A stretch of 5,607 nucleotides of DNA from Chloroflexota bacterium (GTDB lineage: Bacteria > Chloroflexota > Anaerolineae > 4572-78 > J111). The stretch lies in NCBI GenBank assembly GCA_003694775.1, contig RFJV01000791.1, positions 1 through 5,607 of the forward strand, written 5' to 3'. Both the position numbers and the translations under genes were made by a program. The notes under the pieces were generated by a model. The model did not search any database. It was given only the letters and a program-made list of their open reading frames with translations, and was not told the origin of the DNA. Below, piece by piece: positions 4,001-5,607 of the stretch (its first letter is position 1; each line of letters starts with the position of its first letter).

Positions 4001-5607
4001 AGGCGGATAGCCTGGTCCAGGTCTGACAGGGCACGGTCGTCGTTGTTCTGGGCCAGATAGGCCAGACCGCGCTGAAGGTAAGCCGGGCCGTTCTTGATGT
4101 CCAGCTTGAGGGTGTGGGTAAAATCCTCCACCGCCTGGGGGTAGTTGCCCAGGGCGGCGTGGGCCTCGCCGCGGCGGGCGTAGTAGGCGGCGTTGTTCGG
4201 AGCCAGGCGGATGGCCCGGTCCAGGTCGTCCACGCCGCGGCGAAGCTCCTGCCGGCGCAGATAGACGAGACTGCGGCGGTAGAAGAGGTCGGGGTCGTCG
4301 GGCAGGAGGCGGGCGGCCCGGTCAAAGTCGTCCAGGGCCGGCTGGAGGTCATCCATCTGCAGGTAAGCCAGCCCGCGCTGTTTGAACGCCTCGCCCATCC
4401 GGGGGTCGAGGCTGACGGCCTGGCTGAAGTCGTCGATGGCCTGGGTGTACCGGCCCTGCTGAAGGTGGAGCAGACCGCGGCGGAAGTAGAAATCGCCGCG
4501 GCGGCTGTCAAGGCTGATGGCCTGGTTGTAATCTTCCAAAGCGCGGTCGGGCCGGGCTTCCGGCGCGTCGACCAGCACATTGGCCCGGTTGAAGTAGTAT
4601 TCCGCCCCCGCGGGTGACAGGCGGACCGCCTGGTTGAACGACTCCAGGGCCGGTTCGTACTCCTGCAGGGCGGCAAAGGCCAGACCGCGGGCGTTGTAGA
4701 CCGCGGCATCGTCGGGGGCGTGCTTGAGGGCCTGGTCAAAATCGGCGATGGCATCGAGCGGGCGCTGGAGGGCCAGCAGTGCCTGCCCGCGGTGGACGTA
4801 GAGGTCGGGCCGGTTGGGGAGCAGTTCCAGGGCACGGGTAAAATCTTCTACCGCGGCGTCGGCCCGGTCCTGGGCGGCGAGGGCCTGTCCGCGCTGGAAC
4901 AGCAGGTCGGGGTCATCGGGGTTCAGCTCCAGGGCGCGGGTAAAATCTTCCCCGGCGCGGGAATAGTCCTTTTGACCGGCCCGTGCCCGTCCGCGGGCGG
5001 CAAAGAGGGCCGGGTCGTCGGGCCGGAGGGCCAGGGCCTGGGTCAGGTCGTCGGCGGCACGGGCAAAGTGTCCCTGGGCCATCTGGGCCTGTGCCCGTCC
5101 GTACAGAGCGTCGGCCTGGAGGGCGGACGAAGCGGCGTGCTCCAGGGCCTGGGTGAAGCTCTGCACCGCCTCGGGATAATCGGCCAGGGCCAGGCAGACC
5201 TGCCCGCGGCGCAGGCTGGCGCTGGCGTCGGCAGGGTTGAGGTCAATGGCCCGGTCAAAATCTTCGATGGCCCGGCGGAGACGGGCGGTCTGGTCGGGCA
5301 GGAGGTCGGGGTGGTCGGCGAAGAGGCCGCCGCGATGGTAGTAAGCCTGGGCCAGGTCGGGGTTGAGGGCGATAGCCCGGTCAAAATCCTGCAGGGCGCG
5401 GTCGGCCTGGTGCAGGTCGGCCAGAGTTTGGCCGCGCAGGAGCAGGGTTTCCGGGTCGTTGGGGGCCAGCTCCAGAGCACGGTCGAAATCGGCCAGTGCC
5501 CGGTCGAAGTTCCGGGCGCGGCGGTGGAGCCGTCCCCGTTCGCGGTAGGCGGCGGCGTTCTGGGGGTCCAGGCTGATACTGCGGTCGAAATCGGCCAGTG
5601 CCCGGTC
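1054..5607 (-). CDS. Giant tetratricopeptide-repeat protein, N-terminus beyond the right window edge
   Basis: At least 1517 residues are visible and the frame is open to the right edge, so the true start lies outside. A GTG at 5166 is an internal valine inside a TPR helix (DYPEAV then QSFTQAL), not the start. After a half unit (residues 1-17), 42 complete TPRs follow, mostly exactly 34 residues, with the pattern YxxRGxAYxxxxxYxxAIxDFxxAIxLxPDD. Longer units occur at 86-127 (8 extra) and 643-738 (proline-rich linker). The C-terminal 26 residues (1492-1517: NPDFERLW, FRRLFGYQ) are a non-repeat cap of the kind that commonly ends bacterial TPR arrays. No enzymatic domain, membrane span or signal peptide is visible. 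Such arrays fold as alpha-helical superhelices that bind peptides or assemble complexes; the partner is unknown. A catalytic or membrane domain could precede the visible part. The stop TAG is at 1056-1054; no hairpin terminator follows. Confidence 0.96.
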   Translation of the reverse strand, partial: DRALADFDRSISLDPQNAAAYRERGRLHRRARNFDRALADFDRALELAPNDPETLLLRGQTLADLHQADRALQDFDRAIALNPDLAQAYYHRGGLFADHPDLLPDQTARLRRAIEDFDRAIDLNPADASASLRRGQVCLALADYPEAVQSFTQALEHAASSALQADALYGRAQAQMAQGHFARAADDLTQALALRPDDPALFAARGRARAGQKDYSRAGEDFTRALELNPDDPDLLFQRGQALAAQDRADAAVEDFTRALELLPNRPDLYVHRGQALLALQRPLDAIADFDQALKHAPDDAAVYNARGLAFAALQEYEPALESFNQAVRLSPAGAEYYFNRANVLVDAPEARPDRALEDYNQAISLDSRRGDFYFRRGLLHLQQGRYTQAIDDFSQAVSLDPRMGEAFKQRGLAYLQMDDLQPALDDFDRAARLLPDDPDLFYRRSLVYLRRQELRRGVDDLDRAIRLAPNNAAYYARRGEAHAALGNYPQAVEDFTHTLKLDIKNGPAYLQRGLAYLAQNNDDRALSDLDQAIRLLPDQAEAYLQRGRIYLRRGQVDQAISDLDTAARLLPNQADIFALRGQAFVRQGQFSRAVEDFNQAIRLQPNQPDLHLRRGAALFWQNEYARAVEDFDQALSLFEENDDTLLSLAFLYDLRGQAHIYLDDPARGLADFDQALRLAAPSLRRSLPLPDLWPPDEPPAERVARMFTRRGALHAAQGNLPQAIDDFNQALALHPRLAEARFRRGLAHVQQGDLSQAIADFNETIVLDPDAADAFYHRGLAYAQQQNYRFALEDYRQALRLRPNDLPVIFQSALAHLELDQPLEAIEALNQVLRLDPTHAEAFYWRGVAHVRQDNEAQALQDFNQALAHASDDHLRVEVLKQRGLIYSRRGDYARAGDDFAQALALEPDRADLLNERGRAYSGLSEYEQAIADFNAALQLEPEMVEAYVNRGLARSRRGEHVRAIADYDQAISLSPDPVPARLFRYRGLAHLRMQNYVEAVADFNRALELHPNDAFTLTQRGAAHFHLNNDPLALADFDAALEINPRQVDALFFRGQVYLRQKRLADAGRDFNQAIRLRPQNAAAFYYRGLVMMEQGQPARAINDFTQAIQLDPEQAACFYQRGLAYAQQNDYLRAIDDFKQAVRLNPDDPDAFYHLGLAYARQGRYADALEQYTQAIRLREDEVAYLQNRGLAHAALQNYPEAIADFTRALELNPDDPDTYHYRGSVYANHHQLAEAVADFTQAILLDPRQAAYYHSRGIVYMRQGAVASAIEDFTQAIRLNPDDPAIYNNCANAYFKQGDYQRAIEDYNQALRLDASNPATYRNRGLAYYQLGNYQQAVKDYSRAIRLQPDDPDAYAARAAAYDVLGDYEQAVSDYTRVLELDPDDLVALYNRGRAYYNLEEYALALEDFNRVLELDPEDAAACHSRGVVHYQLGSYPAALKDFDRAVQLDPDNDSAVYYKACVLALLEQDDAAVRWLAQAIELNEDNRSLARANPDFERLWYKPAFRRLFGYQ
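1135..5607 (-). repeat. 102-bp periodic coding repeat (TPR array, 42 full units)
   Basis: The coding DNA has a 102-bp period (34 codons) throughout, from the unit ending at 1135 to the right edge. Exceptions that break the register are units of 42 codons (residues 86-127), 37 codons (residues 162-198), 36 codons (residues 335-370), 56 and 40 codons (residues 643-738), 37 codons (873-909) and 36 codons (944-979). Amino-acid similarity is strong everywhere, while nucleotide similarity between units is mostly moderate. A few neighbouring units are nearly identical over about 25 bp at exactly 102-bp offset (3881/3983 and 4822/4924), pointing to recent local duplication or conversion. Confidence 0.93.
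3490..3567 (-). other. Proline/arginine-rich linker inside the TPR array
   Basis: Visible residues 681-706 (APSLRRSLPLPDLWPPDEPP and six more) do not fit the TPR consensus. They contain seven prolines, including two PP pairs, and interrupt helix packing between a divergent unit (643-680) and the next unit, which begins at about residue 705. This is the only substantial break in the visible array, with about 18 units on the N-terminal side and 23 on the C-terminal side. It may be a hinge between two superhelical segments or an exposed loop. Confidence 0.7.

Noticed and set aside
2524..4026. Long plus-strand open frame (500 codons) antisense to the TPR gene
   Set aside because: Same cause: periodic VVxVQLxGLVEI-like antisense translation of TPR helices. 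The minus-strand reading gives textbook TPRs throughout.
3822..4835. Minus-strand open frame of 337 codons in another phase within the TPR gene
   Set aside because: Rich in S, T, P, R and W from frame-shifted GC-rich codons, fully inside the TPR gene, with no start signal.

Overview
The window holds one very large, mostly visible gene and two smaller items, all read from the minus strand. In transcription order they are a giant tetratricopeptide-repeat (TPR) protein that runs off the right edge (5607 to 1054), a small SAM-dependent methyltransferase of the phospholipid N-methyltransferase type (887 to 237), and a possible gene start at the far left (64 to 1, off the edge). Coding DNA is GC-rich with strong G/C in third codon positions. 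The spacers are filled with short 7-8 bp tandem repeats. This combination, with all-TPR giant proteins, suggests a free-living filamentous or environmental bacterium. Chloroflexota (Anaerolineae/Caldilineae-like) is my best guess and Cyanobacteria the second. This is inferred from general style, not from a marker gene.

Layout from left to right: 1-80 holds a possible 5' end of a minus-strand gene with a good Shine-Dalgarno. 85-172 is an 8-bp G/T-rich tandem array, and 182-230 is a 7-bp AATCTCY array. 237-887 is the methyltransferase. 894-900 is its Shine-Dalgarno, and 904-1005 is a 13-copy AAGGTTGC array directly upstream of it. 1027-1047 is a three-copy ACCATTC array. 1054-5607 is the TPR gene, with at least 1517 codons, 42 complete TPR units plus a half unit at the edge, and a C-terminal cap.

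The three minus-strand items could be one transcription unit, but the 166-bp and 172-bp gaps are largely repeat arrays and I see no convincing terminator. The TPR protein is probably a scaffold for protein-protein interactions, and no catalytic domain is visible in the part shown. The methyltransferase probably acts on a membrane lipid headgroup. Nothing in the sequence links the two functionally beyond adjacency.

Two gene-boundary corrections matter. The TPR reading frame stays open to the right edge, so the GTG at 5166 is not the gene start. The methyltransferase should start at 887, not at the upstream in-frame ATG at 1031, which would add 48 residues translated from the tandem repeat. I found no clear evidence of a wholly new system. 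The most unusual features are the four different short-repeat families packed into 1 kb around the methyltransferase and the length and regularity of the TPR array.
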